A DNA stretch of 64,000 bases from Streptomyces sp. A3M-1-3 (GCF_024213665.1 NZ_JANAVP010000003.1:5531-69530); one strand, 5' to 3'; numbered from the stretch's first letter, positions 45,636 to 55,502 are shown. The notes: generated by a model not told the origin, from the letters alone. Numbers and translations: made by a program.

Positions 45636-45842
45636 TCAGCCGCGCCATCGCATGCCGTTGACCTGCCCCGGCTCCGACCCGATCACATACCGCACCCGCC
45701 GCCCATGCACCCGCCGCGCCGGAGCCCGGCAGCCGCGAGGCCGGCAGCCGCGCGCCAGCGGCGCATGCGGCAGCCGCGCCTGCACACCGGCGAACCGCAG
45801 ACGCAGGCCAGGGCGGGCAACGGGGCGGCGGACAGCAGTCAT
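45636..45842 (-). CDS. trpM: TrpM, small modulator of tryptophan biosynthesis
   Basis: A 68-residue, very basic peptide with two short repeats (RGCRPRGCRAP) and the end RRVRYVIGSEPGQVNGMRWRG. It corresponds to the small gene between trpC and trpB in Streptomyces coelicolor (trpX/trpM, SCO2038), described as modulating tryptophan supply and differentiation. The match is from memory of the conserved C-terminus and the position. ATG 45842 lies eight bases after the trpC stop. Confidence 0.82.
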   Translation of the reverse strand: MTAVRRPVARPGLRLRFAGVQARLPHAPLARGCRPRGCRAPARRVHGRRVRYVIGSEPGQVNGMRWRG

Positions 45843-45850
45843 GTGGGCGG

Positions 45851-46660
45851 TCAGCTCCGCCCGTGCCGCAGCGCCGGATGCGCGCCCGCCGCGACAAGGT
45901 CGGCGACGGCGGACTTCGGGTCCCGCCCAGTAACGAGCGACTCACCGACCAGCACCGCGTCGGCACCCTCATTCGCGTACGCGATCAGGTCGTGCGGGCC
46001 ACGCACGCCCGACTCGGCGATCTTGACGATGCCGGCCGGAATCTCGGGGGCCACCCGCGCGAACGTCGAGCGGTCGACCTTCAGCGTCTTCAGATCCCGC
46101 GCGTTGACACCGATGATCTTCGCGCCGGCCTCGACCGCGCGCTCGGCCTCCTCCTCGTCGTGCACCTCGACGAGCGGGGTGAGCCCGATCGACTGGGCCC
46201 GCTCGATCAGCGAGACCAGGGCCTCCTGCTCGAGTGCGGCGACGATCAGCAGGATGACATCGGCGCCGTACGCCCGCGCCTCCCACAGCTGGTAGGCCGT
46301 GACGATGAAGTCCTTGCGGAGCACCGGGATGTCGACCCTGGCCCGTACGGCCTCCAGGTCGGCCAGCGAGCCGCCGAACCGGCGCTGCTCGGTCAGTACG
46401 GAGATGATCGCCGCACCGCCCGCCTCGTAGTCGGCGGCGAGCCCGGCCGGGTCGGCGATCGCGGCGAGCGCGCCCTTCGACGGGCTGGAGCGCTTGACCT
46501 CGCAGATCACCTTGACGCTGTCGCCCCGCAGCGCGGCGACCCCGTCCTTGGCCCGGGGCGCCTTGGCGGCGCGCTCCTTGAGCTCGTCGAGGCTCACACG
46601 CGACTGCCGCTCTGCGAGGTCGGCGCGGACACCTTCGATGATCTCGTCGAGCACACTCAC
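45851..46660 (-). CDS. trpC: Indole-3-glycerol phosphate synthase
   Basis: A 269-residue TIM barrel that closes the indole ring from Cd[17 protein letters not shown] (catalytic Glu and Lys) is at about 52-66, [30 protein letters not shown] is in the middle, and [13 protein letters not shown] and [10 protein letters not shown] follow. GTG 46660 has an AAGGGGG site and gives the usual 269-residue length. There is no trpF in the window; that step is covered by PriA encoded in the his operon. Confidence 0.96.
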   Translation of the reverse strand: MSVLDEIIEGVRADLAERQSRVSLDELKERAAKAPRAKDGVAALRGDSVKVICEVKRSSPSKGALAAIADPAGLAADYEAGGAAIISVLTEQRRFGGSLADLEAVRARVDIPVLRKDFIVTAYQLWEARAYGADVILLIVAALEQEALVSLIERAQSIGLTPLVEVHDEEEAERAVEAGAKIIGVNARDLKTLKVDRSTFARVAPEIPAGIVKIAESGVRGPHDLIAYANEGADAVLVGESLVTGRDPKSAVADLVAAGAHPALRHGRS

Positions 46661-46820
46661 GCGAGCGGCCCCCTTCCGGGACGGTGAAACGGGACGGGAC
46701 AAGTGGTCTGGCTGGTTCACGGTGTAACGGGATCAGCACTCCCGATGATATCCGCAGGAAGGCGTAGGCCCCGCATCCGGTTGACGGCGTCCCACGTCCC
46801 GGACGACCGGAATGGTGCAT

Positions 46821-47324
46821 TCAGGGCGCCAGAACAGCCCCGAAGGGCAGGTTCCGGACCACGGTGAAAGCCAAGACGACGGCCCCGATGCCCCACCAGT
46901 ACACGGGCCGCAGTGCGGCAAGAGCCGGCCGCCAAGCCCGGCCCCGCACCGCGCGCACCAGCCATACGGCGATCAGGACGGCGAAGATCCCGTACCCGAG
47001 CACGGCGAGCGCGTTGGCGCCGAAGGCGGCGGCCAGATCGCCGTGCGCGAAGGCGTGGGCGCTGCGCAGCCCGCCGCAGCCGGGGCAGAGGACCCCAGTG
47101 AGCTTCAGCAGGGGGCAGACCGGGTAGTGGCCGGGCTCGTTGGGGTCGACCGCACCGGCGTACGCGAAGGCGGCGACCACCGCGGCCAGGGTGCCGACCG
47201 GCGCCGCCAGACGTCGAGCGAGCCGCTCGGGAGCGGGGGCCGCCGGAACAGCGGCGGCGGGGGCCGGACCGGGGGCCGGGGCCGGCCCCGGAGCGGGGGC
47301 GGCGGAAGGGGAAGAGGCGTCCAC
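46821..47324 (-). CDS. DUF2752 membrane protein
   Basis: A 167-residue protein with a Pro/Ala-rich N-terminus and a DUF2752 domain marked by CPLLKLTGVLCPGCGGLRSAHAFAHGDLAAAF. Three to four membrane helices are visible. The cysteine motif may bind metal or form a disulfide; the function is unknown. The start is uncertain (GTG 47324 or 47339). It lies upstream of trpC on the same strand. Confidence 0.8.
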   Translation of the reverse strand: MDASSPSAAPAPGPAPAPGPAPAAAVPAAPAPERLARRLAAPVGTLAAVVAAFAYAGAVDPNEPGHYPVCPLLKLTGVLCPGCGGLRSAHAFAHGDLAAAFGANALAVLGYGIFAVLIAVWLVRAVRGRAWRPALAALRPVYWWGIGAVVLAFTVVRNLPFGAVLAP

Positions 47325-47351
47325 CCGGCGATTGTCCACGATCACGAAGAA

Positions 47352-47378
47352 AGGCGCAGCCCCGGTGGGGCTGCGCCT
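47352..47378 (-). terminator. Rho-independent terminator
   Basis: A perfect 12-bp stem (47352-47363 with 47367-47378) is followed on the minus strand by TTTCTT. It ends the hisI-trpE transcript after the HGxxPAAW gene and separates it from the DUF2752-trpC genes. Confidence 0.88.
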
Positions 47379-47393
47379 CACGTCCGAACGGGC

Positions 47394-47639
47394 TCAGCTG
47401 CTCTGGAGCTGCGCCTCGGCACGTGCCTGAACGCGGGCAGGGGCCTGCTGCTTCTGGCCGAGACCGGCGGCCTTCATCGCCATGCCGACCACACCGCCGA
47501 GCGCTACGACAACGAGGCCGGCCCAGAACCCGAGCGGGATGTCCAGCACCATGAAGGCACCGGAAATGCAGAAACCGATGAAGGCGATGGTGACACCGGT
47601 CCAGGCGGCCGGGGTGTGTCCGTGGCTGCTGCCCGCCAT
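47394..47639 (-). CDS. HGxxPAAW family small membrane protein
   Basis: An 81-residue protein beginning MAGSSHGHTPAAWTGVTIAF, the HGxxPAAW signature. It has two membrane helices (to about residue 55) and a hydrophilic Gln/Ala tail. It is conserved beside trpE in Streptomyces; its function is unknown. ATG 47639 has a GAGGAGC site. Confidence 0.87.
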   Translation of the reverse strand: MAGSSHGHTPAAWTGVTIAFIGFCISGAFMVLDIPLGFWAGLVVVALGGVVGMAMKAAGLGQKQQAPARVQARAEAQLQSS

Positions 47640-47719
47640 GACTTTGCTCCTCGTTGCTTTCGTTGACGCTTGTCGCTGGCTATTGTCCCGCACTCCGCGG
47701 GGTGAATGGGCCCGGGGTG

Positions 47720-48394
47720 TCAGGAGTCACGCGTCGGGTCACCCGTCGGGTCACGCGTCGGGTCCTCGCCCCGGTCGAGCGCCTTCCAGAGCTCCTCGGG
47801 GCGCTCGGGGTCCACCGCGCTGCGGGTCTTGCGTACCCGGGGGCTGCCGTCCCGCTCGTACCGCCCCGACATGGCGGGCCAGTTCGCCCCGTACCGCAGG
47901 GCGAGCAGCCCCGCGAGCAGGATCAGCAGGCCGCCGGCCGCCGAGACGAACGGCCAGGCGGTATGGCTGACGGCATCCACGGTGGCGGCGGAGTCGGCGG
48001 CGATCCGCGCCGCCTCCTCGTTGAGCGCGTCGCTGTCCGAGGCGCCCAGGAAGGCCGCCAGGGCCGCCCCGGCGCCGCTCAGGGCGAGCAGTGCGGCCAC
48101 AAGCACCCGTCCTGCCCTGCGGACCGCGAAGACCGCGACGAGGGCGGCCAGACCCACGATGGCGAGCGCGGCCGGGACGCCGGTGACGTCACGGCCGTCC
48201 ACGTCCAGCGACAGCGTGCCGCCGCCGACGGCGGCCGTGCCCTCGGCCCAGGTCTGCCCCGAGGCGAGCAACACCACCGCCGCGCCCACGGCACCGAGCA
48301 GCAGGGCGGGGCCGACGCTGCGGCGGCTGCTCCTGGCTGTCGGGGCGACTCCGGTCGCGGCCGGCGCGGACTCGGGCTGGGGTACGGCACTCAC
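47720..48394 (-). CDS. TIGR02234 tryptophan-associated membrane protein
   Basis: A 224-residue protein with about four membrane helices (ALLLGAVGAAVVLLASGQTWAEG, ALAIVGLAALVAVFAV, VLVAALLALSGAGAALAAFL, and AWPFVSAAGGLLILLAGLLAL) and a charged C-terminal tail with RDPT repeats. It is regularly next to trpE in actinomycetes, hence the family name; its role is unproven. The GTG at 48394 starts 24 bases after trpE. Confidence 0.87.
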   Translation of the reverse strand: MSAVPQPESAPAATGVAPTARSSRRSVGPALLLGAVGAAVVLLASGQTWAEGTAAVGGGTLSLDVDGRDVTGVPAALAIVGLAALVAVFAVRRAGRVLVAALLALSGAGAALAAFLGASDSDALNEEAARIAADSAATVDAVSHTAWPFVSAAGGLLILLAGLLALRYGANWPAMSGRYERDGSPRVRKTRSAVDPERPEELWKALDRGEDPTRDPTGDPTRDS

Positions 48395-48417
48395 GCCCCC
48401 CACTATCCCCCACGGCC

Positions 48418-49905
48418 TCAGCCGCCGTGGAGGCGGTTCGCCGTGCCCACCGCCCGCAGCACGGCGGCCGCCTTGTTGCGGCACTCCGTGTCCTCGGCGA
48501 CGGGGTCGGAGTCGGCGACGACACCCGCTCCGGCCTGGACGTACGCCGTGCCGTCGCGCAGCAGCGCGGTGCGGATGGCGATGGCCGTGTCGGAGTCCCC
48601 GGCGAAGTCGAGATACCCGACACAGCCGCCGTACAGGCCGCGCCGCGTGGGCTCCAGCTCGTCGATGATCTGCATGGCGCGCGGCTTGGGCGCACCGGAC
48701 AGGGTGCCGGCCGGGAAGCAGGCGGTGAGTACGTCGAAGGCCGTACGTCCGTCGGCGACCCTGCCGGTCACGGTGGACACGATGTGCATCACATGCGAGT
48801 ACCGCTCGATCGACATGAAGTCGACGACCTCGACGCTGCCGGGCTCGCAGACGCGCCCCAGGTCGTTGCGGCCGAGGTCGACGAGCATCAGGTGCTCGGC
48901 CCGCTCCTTGGGGTCGGCGAGCAGCTCGTCGGCGAGGGCCTGGTCCTCCTGCGGGGTGGCGCCGCGGTGCCGGGTGCCGGCGATCGGGTGCACCATGGCC
49001 CGCCCGTCCTCGACCTTGACCAGCGCCTCCGGGCTGGATCCGACGACGTCGAAGCCGTCGAAGCGGAAGAGGTACATGTACGGCGAGGGGTTGGTGGCCC
49101 GCAGTACCCGGTAGACGTCCAGCGCGCTCGCCCGGCACGGCGTCTCGAAGCGCTGGGACGGTACGACCTGGAAAGCCTCGCCCGCGCGGATGCGCTCCTT
49201 GATGTCGTCGACGGCGAACTGGTAGGCCTCGCCGCCCCACAGCGCGGAGAACTCGGGCAGCTCGGAGGGCGGCAGCGCGGCGGGCACGCTGTGCACGGAC
49301 CGGGCGAGGTCGGCCTCCATGGCGTCGAGGCGCGCGACGGCGTCCGCATACGCCTCGTCGACACCGGTTTCGAGGTCGTTGTGGTTGATCGCGTTGGCGA
49401 TCAGCAGGACGGTGCTGTCCCAGTGGTCGAGCACCGCCAGGTCCGAGGTGAGCAGCATGGTCAGCTCGGGCAGCTTCAGGTCGTCCTGCGTGTGGTCGCC
49501 GATCTTCTCCAGCCGGCGCACGATGTCGTATCCGAGGTAGCCGACCATGCCGCCGGTGAACGGCGGCAGGCCACCCGCGAGGTCCCGGGGGGTGTGCAGC
49601 GTCTCGACGGTCGCCCGCAGTGCCTGCAGCGGGTCACCACCGACCGGGACGCCCACCGGCGGGGTGCCGATCCAGTGCGCCTCGCCGTCGCGTGCGGTGA
49701 GGGTGGCGGCACTGCGTACGCCGATGAAGGAGTACCGGGACCAGGAGCGGCCGTTCTCGGCGGACTCCAGCAGGAAGGTGCCCTCGCGCTCGGCGGCCAG
49801 TTTGCGGTAGAGCCCGACCGGAGTGTCCCCGTCCGCCAGCAGCCTGCGGCTGACTGGGATGACACGGCGGTCGGCGGCCAGCTTGCGGAACGTCTCGAGA
49901 TCCAT
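48418..49905 (-). CDS. trpE: Anthranilate synthase component I
   Basis: A 495-residue chorismate-binding enzyme that makes anthranilate from chorismate and ammonia. [42 protein letters not shown] is the chorismate site (residues about 295-340). [23 protein letters not shown] and [21 protein letters not shown] are further signatures. The LLES-type segment [18 protein letters not shown] near the N-terminus is the usual tryptophan feedback region. The gene is 15 bases after hisI, so histidine and tryptophan synthesis share a transcript here. No trpG/trpD is in the window. Confidence 0.96.
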   Translation of the reverse strand: MDLETFRKLAADRRVIPVSRRLLADGDTPVGLYRKLAAEREGTFLLESAENGRSWSRYSFIGVRSAATLTARDGEAHWIGTPPVGVPVGGDPLQALRATVETLHTPRDLAGGLPPFTGGMVGYLGYDIVRRLEKIGDHTQDDLKLPELTMLLTSDLAVLDHWDSTVLLIANAINHNDLETGVDEAYADAVARLDAMEADLARSVHSVPAALPPSELPEFSALWGGEAYQFAVDDIKERIRAGEAFQVVPSQRFETPCRASALDVYRVLRATNPSPYMYLFRFDGFDVVGSSPEALVKVEDGRAMVHPIAGTRHRGATPQEDQALADELLADPKERAEHLMLVDLGRNDLGRVCEPGSVEVVDFMSIERYSHVMHIVSTVTGRVADGRTAFDVLTACFPAGTLSGAPKPRAMQIIDELEPTRRGLYGGCVGYLDFAGDSDTAIAIRTALLRDGTAYVQAGAGVVADSDPVAEDTECRNKAAAVLRAVGTANRLHGG

Positions 49906-49920
49906 GGCGGCTGAGCCTAC

Positions 49921-50301
49921 CTACTGTCCAAGGGGGAGTTGGTCGGCATCGAAACACGTGCGGTCGCCGGTGTGGCAGGCGGCTCCGACCTGGTCGACCT
50001 GCACCAGGACGGTGTCTCCGTCGCAGTCCAGGGCAACGGACTTGACGTGCTGGACATGCCCGGAGGTGTCGCCCTTGACCCAGTACGCCTGGCGGCTGCG
50101 GCTCCAGTACGTGCAGCGGCCGGTGGTGAGGGTGCGGTGCAGTGCCTCGTCGTCCATCCAGCCGAGCATGAGCACCTCGCCGGTGTCGTACTGCTGGGCG
50201 ATGGCGGGGACGAGGCCGTCGGCGCCGCGCTTGAGGCGGGCGGCGATGGCGGGGACGAGGCCGCCGCGCGGGTCCGGAGGCTGGGGTGTCGTGCTGGTCA
50301 T
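49921..50301 (-). CDS. hisI: Phosphoribosyl-AMP cyclohydrolase with duplicated N-terminal segment
   Basis: A 126-residue enzyme of histidine step 3. It has [38 protein letters not shown] and the metal site [27 protein letters not shown]. The N-terminus contains [15 protein letters not shown] directly followed by [13 protein letters not shown], a 15-residue tandem duplication also visible as a 22-bp direct repeat at 50197-50218 and 50242-50263. The core is intact so activity should be kept. ATG 50301 is used. Confidence 0.95.
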   Translation of the reverse strand: MTSTTPQPPDPRGGLVPAIAARLKRGADGLVPAIAQQYDTGEVLMLGWMDDEALHRTLTTGRCTYWSRSRQAYWVKGDTSGHVQHVKSVALDCDGDTVLVQVDQVGAACHTGDRTCFDADQLPLGQ

Positions 50302-50426
50302 ACGCCCATTCTGCCGTGACGGCGCACCAGAACGGGACGACTGTCCGGCAGGTGGGCGGGGCGCGGGGAGGCCGCGCTCCGGCTCTGCCGTGGCAGCGCT
50401 GCGCATACGGTCGTACGCTGGCGGTC

Positions 50427-51065
50427 ATGTCGACCCATGCGAAGCGTGAACGGCTACTTTTCGCCGATCTGTTGGAAGCGGCGGGGCCCGATGCCCTGAC
50501 CCTGTGCGACGGCTGGAATACCCGAGACCTCGCCGCGCACGAGGTGGTGCGCGAGCGCCGCCCCGACGCGGCGGGCGGATTGCTGCTGGGCGCGCTGAAG
50601 CCGCGCCTGGAGCGGGTGCAGGCGGAGTACGCGTCGAAGCCGTACGAAGAGCTGATCCAGCTGATCCGCACCGGGCCGCCGCGGATGTCGCCGTTCGCCC
50701 TCAAGCCGATCGACGAGGCGGCGAACGCGGTGGAGTTCTTCGTGCACGCCGAGGACGTCCGGCGGGCCCAGCAGGACTGGACGCCGCGCGACCTCGATCC
50801 GGTGTTCGCCGATGTCCTGTGGAGCCGCCTCGAGAAGGCGGCCCGCGTGCTGGGCCGCAAGTCCCCGGTCGGGGTGGTGCTGCGCCGCCCGGACGGCCAG
50901 ACGGTGGTGGCGCACCGCGGCACCCCGGTGGTGACGGTCACCGGGGAGCCGGGTGAGCTGCTGCTGTTCGCGTACGGCAGGCAGGGCGCGGCGCGGGTGG
51001 AGCTGGACGGCGACAAGGACGCGATCGCCATGCTGTACGAGGCGAGGCTCGGCCTGACGTCCTGA
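50427..51065 (+). CDS. TIGR03085 family metal-binding protein
   Basis: A 212-residue protein of the DinB/maleylpyruvate isomerase-like fold. It has the start RERLLFADLLEAAGPDALTLCDGWNTRDLAAHEVVRERRPD (positions about 7-47) and EAANAVEFFVHAEDVRRAQ; the His residues are the likely metal ligands. It may use a low-molecular-weight thiol such as mycothiol, as relatives do, but no substrate is known. It is divergent from hisI. Confidence 0.82.
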   Translation: MSTHAKRERLLFADLLEAAGPDALTLCDGWNTRDLAAHEVVRERRPDAAGGLLLGALKPRLERVQAEYASKPYEELIQLIRTGPPRMSPFALKPIDEAANAVEFFVHAEDVRRAQQDWTPRDLDPVFADVLWSRLEKAARVLGRKSPVGVVLRRPDGQTVVAHRGTPVVTVTGEPGELLLFAYGRQGAARVELDGDKDAIAMLYEARLGLTS

Positions 51066-51075
51066 GCCCACGCGC

Positions 51076-52334
51076 TCAGCGCGGCAGTTCGGCGCGCCGC
51101 AGGGCGGGTGCGCACAGGCCGATGACACCGCCGGCCGCACAGATCGCGGCGCTGGCGACGAAGACCGGCTGCGGCCCCCAGAGGCCGATGGCCGCGCCGG
51201 TGAGCGGGAAGCTGAGCGGCGCGACACCGAGACTGAAGAGGCTGCAGACGGAGGTGACCCGCCCGAGGTAGGCCGGGTCGGCGGTGGCCTGTACGAGTGC
51301 GTGGCACAGGGCGCCGCTGAGCCCCGCGAGCAGGCCGATGCACACGCCGACGGCGGCCGCGGCGGGCACGGTGGGGACGAAGGCGAGCACGCCGATCGCG
51401 AGCGCGCCCAGGGTCAGCGACCACCCCTGCACCAGGCCGGCGCGCGGCAGCCGCCCGCGTACGGCAGCAGCAGCGAGGCCGCGCCCGCTCCCGCGCCGAA
51501 GCCGCCGATGGTCCAGCCCATGCCGCCCGCGCCCCAGCCGCGGTCCTCGGCGAGGAGGGTCAGTCCGACATTGAGCGGCCCGACGAAGCCCAGGTCGCCG
51601 ATGCCGATGACCACGACCAGCGCGGCGAGGGTGCGGTGGCGGCGGATGTAGCGCAGCCCGTCGACGAGGTCGCGGCGCAGCGTGCCGGGGGCGGTTTCCG
51701 TCTCCGCCACGGGCAGGGCGGCAACCCGTACCGCCATCAGCAGGACGAGCGATACGGCGAACAGCGCACCGGCTATCAGGAAGGCGGCGGCCGGGCCGCC
51801 TGTGGCGACCGCCAGCCCGCCCAGCGGAGCGCCCGCGACATTGCCGACGCGCATGGCGAGGCCGCGCAGGCCCTGGACTCGGGTGAGCTGCCCGGCGGTG
51901 GTGATCCGCGGCGGCAGCGCGCCGACCGCGGGCATGAAGAGGGCGTCGACCGCGCCGAAGACCAGCGCGGCGACGGCGAGCAGCCAGAGTCCGGGCCGGG
52001 CGGCGAACAGCACGGCGGCGACGGAGAGGATCACCAAACAGCGCACGAGATCGCTGCCGATCACGACGCGGCGCGGCCCGAGCCGGTCGGCGATCACTCC
52101 CCCGCCGAGCATCAGCACCGCGCGGGGCAGGGCGCCGAGGGCCAGCACGAGACCGGCCTGGGACGGGCTGCCGGCCTGGACGGCGGCCCAGGACAGGGCG
52201 ACGAAGTACACGCTGTCGCCGACGAGCGAGGCGGTGTACGCGCCGAGCCACCGCAACACATTGCCGTCCCGGTGCGCGGGGCGCTCCGGGACGGCATCGG
52301 TTATGACGGTGTCGGTTGCGGGCGGGGCGTTCAC
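51076..52334 (-). pseudogene. MFS transporter gene with a frameshift
   Basis: The first about 285 codons read a major facilitator protein (YTASLVGDSVYFVALSWAAVQAG, then VIADRLGPRRVVIGSDLVRC with the MFS A-like loop, through GGFGAGAGAASLLLP). The remaining about 115 codons (VRGRLPRAGLVQGWSLTLGALAIG to ALRRAELPR) are in another frame. One missing base in the CTGCTGCTGCC run at about 51457-51475 explains it. The total, about 419 residues, equals a normal 12-helix MFS (enterobactin-exporter-like group). It is either a real inactivating mutation or a sequencing error. Confidence 0.82.
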
Positions 52335-52705
52335 GCTGCCCAGTCGCGCAGCTGACGGGCAATTTCCTGAAGGTCGGCCTCGTCACTGCGGATGTCCGCT
52401 ACGAGCTTGGCCATGCCGCCGGGCGGGAGTGTGAAGGGCGTCCCTGACTGCTCCATGTACTCCCACGCACAAGCCGCACCAATCACCGCGTTGTAGTCGG
52501 TGAACGGCCGCAGCCGCAGCGCCGTGTGCAGGAAGGTCGCCGCCCGCGAGGCGGCCTCCTCGTAGTACGGCTCGCCCGCGATGCGCTCGAACCTGTGCCG
52601 ATCAGCCATGCACTGGAGCGCGCCCCAGTCCCGGATTGGCGTATTGGGCGGGGAAACATCGAGCTGGATGTTGAGGACCCATCCGGCATCTACGTAGAGG
52701 GTCAC
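52331..52705 (-). CDS. Fic/Doc-like toxin
   Basis: A 124-residue protein beginning MTLYVDAGWVLNIQ. It has RAATFLHTALRLRPFTDYNAVIGAACAWEYMEQSG (positions about 54-88), matching the place of the Fic motif in the short Streptomyces Doc-like toxins. The classical HPFxxGNxR is changed to RPFTDYNAV, so the catalytic His is absent. Doc toxins phosphorylate EF-Tu; whether this variant does is doubtful. Its start overlaps the antitoxin stop (ATGA), the usual antitoxin-toxin order. Confidence 0.75.
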   Translation of the reverse strand: MTLYVDAGWVLNIQLDVSPPNTPIRDWGALQCMADRHRFERIAGEPYYEEAASRAATFLHTALRLRPFTDYNAVIGAACAWEYMEQSGTPFTLPPGGMAKLVADIRSDEADLQEIARQLRDWAA

Positions 52706-52920
52706 CGCAGACCCGCCGGGAACCTCTGCTCGAACTCGGCCTTCAGCTCAATCGCCTTCTTCACCGCTCCCTCGATGAACCGCTGCTTCTGCCGTCTGCG
52801 CACGACATCCTCGGTCAGTATGTCGTGGGCCAGCCGCTTGATCGCGACGCCCTGTTCTTTGGCTTCCGCGCGGAGCTCGGCCAGTTCCTCTTCGGTGAAC
52901 TCGATCGTGATTCCAGGCAT
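52702..52920 (-). CDS. Antitoxin of the Fic/Doc-like pair
   Basis: A 72-residue protein (ITIEFTEEELAELRAEAKEQG, VAIKRLAHDILTEDVVRRRQKQRF) with a short beta start and helices like ribbon-helix-helix or Phd-type antitoxins. It precedes and overlaps the toxin gene by four bases. It should neutralise the toxin and autoregulate the pair. Family membership is inferred from size, context and the recurring start. Confidence 0.72.
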   Translation of the reverse strand: MPGITIEFTEEELAELRAEAKEQGVAIKRLAHDILTEDVVRRRQKQRFIEGAVKKAIELKAEFEQRFPAGLR

Positions 52921-52987
52921 GAGATCAGACTAGAGTGACCGCAACCATGACCGCTACCCGATTCACTACCGCGAGCGCCAACTCGAA

Positions 52988-53743
52988 CTAGCGAACGGGG
53001 TGGCCCGCCGCCCGCAGCGTGTCCTTGACCTCGGAGATCCGCAGCTCGCCGAAGTGGAAGACCGTGGCCGCCAGCACCGCGTCCGCTCCCGCCGCGATCG
53101 CCGGCGGGAAGTCGGCCAGTTTGCCCGCGCCGCCGGAGGCGATGACCGGGACGGTGACGTACTTACGCACCGCCGCGATCATCTCGGTGTCGTAGCCGTC
53201 CTTCGTGCCGTCCGCGTCCATCGAGTTGAGCAGGATCTCCCCCGCGCCCAGCTCGGCGGCCCGGTGCGCCCACTCGACCGCGTCGATGCCGGTGCCGCGA
53301 CGGCCGCCGTGCGTGGTGACCTCGAACGTGCCCGCCTCGGTGCGGCGCGCGTCCACGGAGAGGACCAGCACCTGGCGGCCGAACCGCTCGGCGATCTCGC
53401 GGATCAGCTCGGGGCGGGCGATGGCCGCGGTGTTGACGCCCACCTTGTCGGCGCCCGCGCGCAGCAGCTTGTCCACGTCGTCCGTGGTGCGCACGCCGCC
53501 GCCCACGGTCAGCGGGATGAAGACCTGCTCGGCAGTGCGCCGCAGCACGTCGTACGTGGTCTCGCGGTCGCCGGAGGACGCCGTGATGTCCAGGAAGGTC
53601 AGCTCGTCGGCGCCCTCGGCGTCGTACAGCTTGGCCATCTCGACGGGGTCGCCGGCGTCCCGCAGGTTCTGGAAGTTGACACCCTTGACAACCCGGCCGT
53701 TGTCCACGTCCAGGCAGGGGATGACCCTTACGGCCAGCGTCAT
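52988..53743 (-). CDS. hisF: Imidazole glycerol phosphate synthase cyclase subunit
   Basis: A 251-residue TIM barrel: [29 protein letters not shown] at the start with the catalytic Asp, [43 protein letters not shown] and [12 protein letters not shown]. With HisH it makes IGP and AICAR from PRFAR. The ATG at 53743 overlaps the RidA gene stop. It is the last gene of the his operon. Confidence 0.97.
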   Translation of the reverse strand: MTLAVRVIPCLDVDNGRVVKGVNFQNLRDAGDPVEMAKLYDAEGADELTFLDITASSGDRETTYDVLRRTAEQVFIPLTVGGGVRTTDDVDKLLRAGADKVGVNTAAIARPELIREIAERFGRQVLVLSVDARRTEAGTFEVTTHGGRRGTGIDAVEWAHRAAELGAGEILLNSMDADGTKDGYDTEMIAAVRKYVTVPVIASGGAGKLADFPPAIAAGADAVLAATVFHFGELRISEVKDTLRAAGHPVR

Positions 53744-54138
53744 TCGGGGGCTCCTCGGAATGCTTCTACTTCTACTTCGACCAGGATGCGCGGGTCGACG
53801 AAGCCCTCGACCACGAGCAGGGTCGCGGCCGGGCGTACGGAGTCGAACAACTCCTTGTGCGCCCGCGACACCTCGTCGACGTCCCGCGCATGGGTCAGGT
53901 ACATACGGGTGCGGATGACGGCCTCGGCACCGAGGCCGAACTCCGCCAGCGCCTCCATCACGTGGCCGAAGGCGACCTTGGTCTGTTCGTACGGGTCGCC
54001 CTCGCCGTACAGCACCCGGCCCTTGAAGGACGTGGTCCCCGATACCGAGACCCGGTCCCCCGCGGCTACGGCACGCGCGAAGCCGATCGTCTCCTCCCAG
54101 GGACTTCCGCTCTGCACGCGTCGCACCTCTCCGGTCAT
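53740..54138 (-). CDS. RidA family protein
   Basis: A 132-residue RidA/YjgF-like protein: [49 protein letters not shown] and the conserved Arg in this segment, then [24 protein letters not shown]. RidA enzymes hydrolyse reactive enamine/imine intermediates. Between priA and hisF it may protect against metabolites of amino-acid synthesis. Both ends overlap the neighbours by four bases. Confidence 0.9.
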   Translation of the reverse strand: MTGEVRRVQSGSPWEETIGFARAVAAGDRVSVSGTTSFKGRVLYGEGDPYEQTKVAFGHVMEALAEFGLGAEAVIRTRMYLTHARDVDEVSRAHKELFDSVRPAATLLVVEGFVDPRILVEVEVEAFRGAPE

Positions 54139-54860
54139 TCGGCTACCGCCGCCAGCGCCTCTTCCAGCGTGAACGCCTTCGCGTACAGCGCCTTGCCGAC
54201 GATGGCGCCCTCCACGCCCTGCGGTACGAGCGTCGCGATCGCGCGCAGGTCGTCGAGCGAGGAGACGCCGCCGGAGGCGACGACGGGCTTGTCGGTGGCC
54301 GCGCAGACGTTCTTCAGCAGCTCCAGGTTCGGGCCCTGGAGCGTGCCGTCCTTGGCGATGTCGGTGACGACATAGCGGGCGCAGCCCTCGGAGTCCAGGC
54401 GCGCCAGCGTCTCGTAGAGGTCGCCGCCGTCGCGGGTCCAGCCGCGTCCGCGCAGCGTCGTACCGCGTACATCCAGACCCACCGCGATCTTGTCGCCGTG
54501 CTCGGCGATCACCTTGGCGACCCACTCGGGGGTCTCCAGCGCGGCCGTCCCGAGGTTGACCCGGGTGCAGCCGGTGGCCAGCGCGGCGGCGAGGGAGGCG
54601 TCGTCACGGATGCCGCCCGACAGCTCGACCTTGATGTCCATGGAGCGGGCGACCTCGGCGATCTGCGCGCGGTTGTCACCCGTACCGAAGGCGGCGTCGA
54701 GGTCGACCAGGTGCAGCCACTCGGCTCCCGCGCGCTGCCAGGTGAGGGCCGCCTGCAGCGGGTCGCCGTAGGAGGTCTCGGAGCCGGACTCGCCATGAAC
54801 CAGGCGTACGGCCTGGCCGTCGCGGACGTCGACGGCGGGGAGGAGTTCGAGTTTCGCCAT
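54135..54860 (-). CDS. priA: Phosphoribosyl isomerase A (dual HisA/TrpF)
   Basis: A 241-residue TIM barrel. It has [32 protein letters not shown] at the start, [28 protein letters not shown], and [13 protein letters not shown] plus [17 protein letters not shown] near the end. In Streptomyces this enzyme catalyses both the ProFAR isomerisation of histidine synthesis and the PRA isomerisation of tryptophan synthesis. The absence of trpF from the trp genes here agrees. It starts directly at the hisH stop. Confidence 0.96.
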   Translation of the reverse strand: MAKLELLPAVDVRDGQAVRLVHGESGSETSYGDPLQAALTWQRAGAEWLHLVDLDAAFGTGDNRAQIAEVARSMDIKVELSGGIRDDASLAAALATGCTRVNLGTAALETPEWVAKVIAEHGDKIAVGLDVRGTTLRGRGWTRDGGDLYETLARLDSEGCARYVVTDIAKDGTLQGPNLELLKNVCAATDKPVVASGGVSSLDDLRAIATLVPQGVEGAIVGKALYAKAFTLEEALAAVAE

Positions 54861-55502
54861 TTAGAGAGTCCCAATCCAGTTGGTCAGCAGCTGGGCGCCG
54901 GCGTCGCCGGACTTCTCGGGGTGGAACTGGGTGGCCCACAGGGCCCGGTTCTCGACGGCCGCCACAAAGGGCTCGCCGTGCGTGGCCCAGGTGACCCGGG
55001 GGGCGCGGATCCTCGGGTTGGTGATTTCGAGGGTCCAGTCGTGCACGGCGTACGAGTGCACGAAGTAGAAGCGGGCATCGGCGTCGAGACCCGCGAACAG
55101 CTCGGAGTCCTCGGGGGCCTTGACCGTGTTCCACCCCATGTGGGGCACGATCGGGGCCTTGAGCGGGGCGACCGTACCGGGCCACTCGTCGAGGCCGTCC
55201 GTCTCCACGCCGTGCTCGATCCCGCGCTCGAAGAGGATCTGCATGCCCACGCAGATGCCCATGACGGGACGGCCGCCGGAGAGCCGGCGGTCGATGATCC
55301 AGTGGCCGCGCGCCTCGGTGAGGCCCTTCATACAGGCCGAGAAGGCGCCCACGCCGGGCACGAGCAGCCCGTCGGCGGTCATGGCCTTGTCGTAGTCGCG
55401 GGTGATCTCCACGTCCGCGCCGACGCGGGCGAGCGCCCGCTCGGCGGAGCGGACGTTGCCGAATCCGTAGTCGAAGACGACGACTTTCCTGGCTGCGCTC
55501 AT
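54861..55502 (-). CDS. hisH: Imidazole glycerol phosphate synthase glutaminase subunit
   Basis: A 213-residue class I glutamine amidotransferase. The nucleophile Cys is in [14 protein letters not shown] (about position 85). [16 protein letters not shown] is the oxyanion region, and [17 protein letters not shown] carries His and Glu of the triad. It feeds ammonia to HisF. ATG 55502 overlaps the small membrane protein gene stop. Confidence 0.97.
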   Translation of the reverse strand: MSAARKVVVFDYGFGNVRSAERALARVGADVEITRDYDKAMTADGLLVPGVGAFSACMKGLTEARGHWIIDRRLSGGRPVMGICVGMQILFERGIEHGVETDGLDEWPGTVAPLKAPIVPHMGWNTVKAPEDSELFAGLDADARFYFVHSYAVHDWTLEITNPRIRAPRVTWATHGEPFVAAVENRALWATQFHPEKSGDAGAQLLTNWIGTL

